Assembly: GCA_020216575.1 (NCBI GenBank)
Contig: JAIUYC010000018.1
Coordinates: 1-12,683, forward strand
Source: Coleofasciculus sp. S288
Lineage (GTDB): Bacteria > Cyanobacteriota > Cyanobacteriia > Cyanobacteriales > Coleofasciculaceae
Direction of reading: 5' to 3'
Length of the DNA: 12,683 nucleotides
Shown piece by piece: positions 12,680-12,683 of this stretch (position 1 is its first letter; each line of letters begins with the position of its first letter). The translations under genes were made by a program, and so were the position numbers. Under the pieces are notes generated by a model. The model searched no databases, had not been told where the DNA came from, and was given only the letters and a program-made list of their open reading frames with translations.

Positions 12680-12683
12680 GTCT

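Overview
The window looks like chromosomal DNA of a filamentous or colonial cyanobacterium. It carries 13 exact copies of the HIP1 octamer GCGATCGC in 12.7 kb (about 0.2 expected by chance), a DUF3038-DUF4335 gene pair that I know only from cyanobacteria, heptameric short tandem repeats, and several intergenic palindromes of the kind scattered through Nostocales and Oscillatoriales genomes. No rRNA, tRNA, CRISPR array or complete insertion sequence was seen.

Layout. (1) 1-685, minus strand: a HigB/Gp49-type toxin gene followed by an XRE-family antitoxin gene that runs off the left edge. A perfect palindrome sits on the -10 element of a candidate toxin promoter. (2) 717-923: a protein-like frame on the same strand broken by one amber codon. 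(3) 1090-1791, minus: family 4 (Fe-S) uracil-DNA glycosylase. (4) 1870-2022, plus: a doubtful 50-residue ORF. (5) 2106-2810, plus: a phosphoribosyltransferase-fold protein. (6) 2964-3266, plus: a small membrane protein that overlaps, tail to tail, a VOC/glyoxalase-fold gene (3257-3643, minus). (7) 3644-4160: 517 bp without a gene, ending in a hairpin terminator. (8) 4161-5135, minus: BadF/BadG-type N-acetylglucosamine kinase. (9) 5219-5340: a MITE-like inverted repeat. (10) 5374-7665, minus: DUF3038 then DUF4335, bracketed by heptamer arrays. The DUF4335 protein has an unusual membrane-anchored, proline-rich, TonB/TolA-like layout. (11) 8058-8645, plus: an orphan ParA-type ATPase, divergent from the DUF pair, with a hairpin in its leader. 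(12) 8646-9100: a repeat-rich spacer with a terminator facing the last gene. (13) 9101-12679, minus: a large hybrid histidine kinase containing a complete His-Asp-Asp-His phosphorelay.

The genes do not form one pathway. The real functional units are the toxin-antitoxin operon, the DUF3038-DUF4335 operon (possibly a cell-envelope complex) and the self-contained phosphorelay kinase. The least described part is the DUF3038/DUF4335 pair with the divergent orphan ParA. Nothing in the sequence alone proves a novel system.
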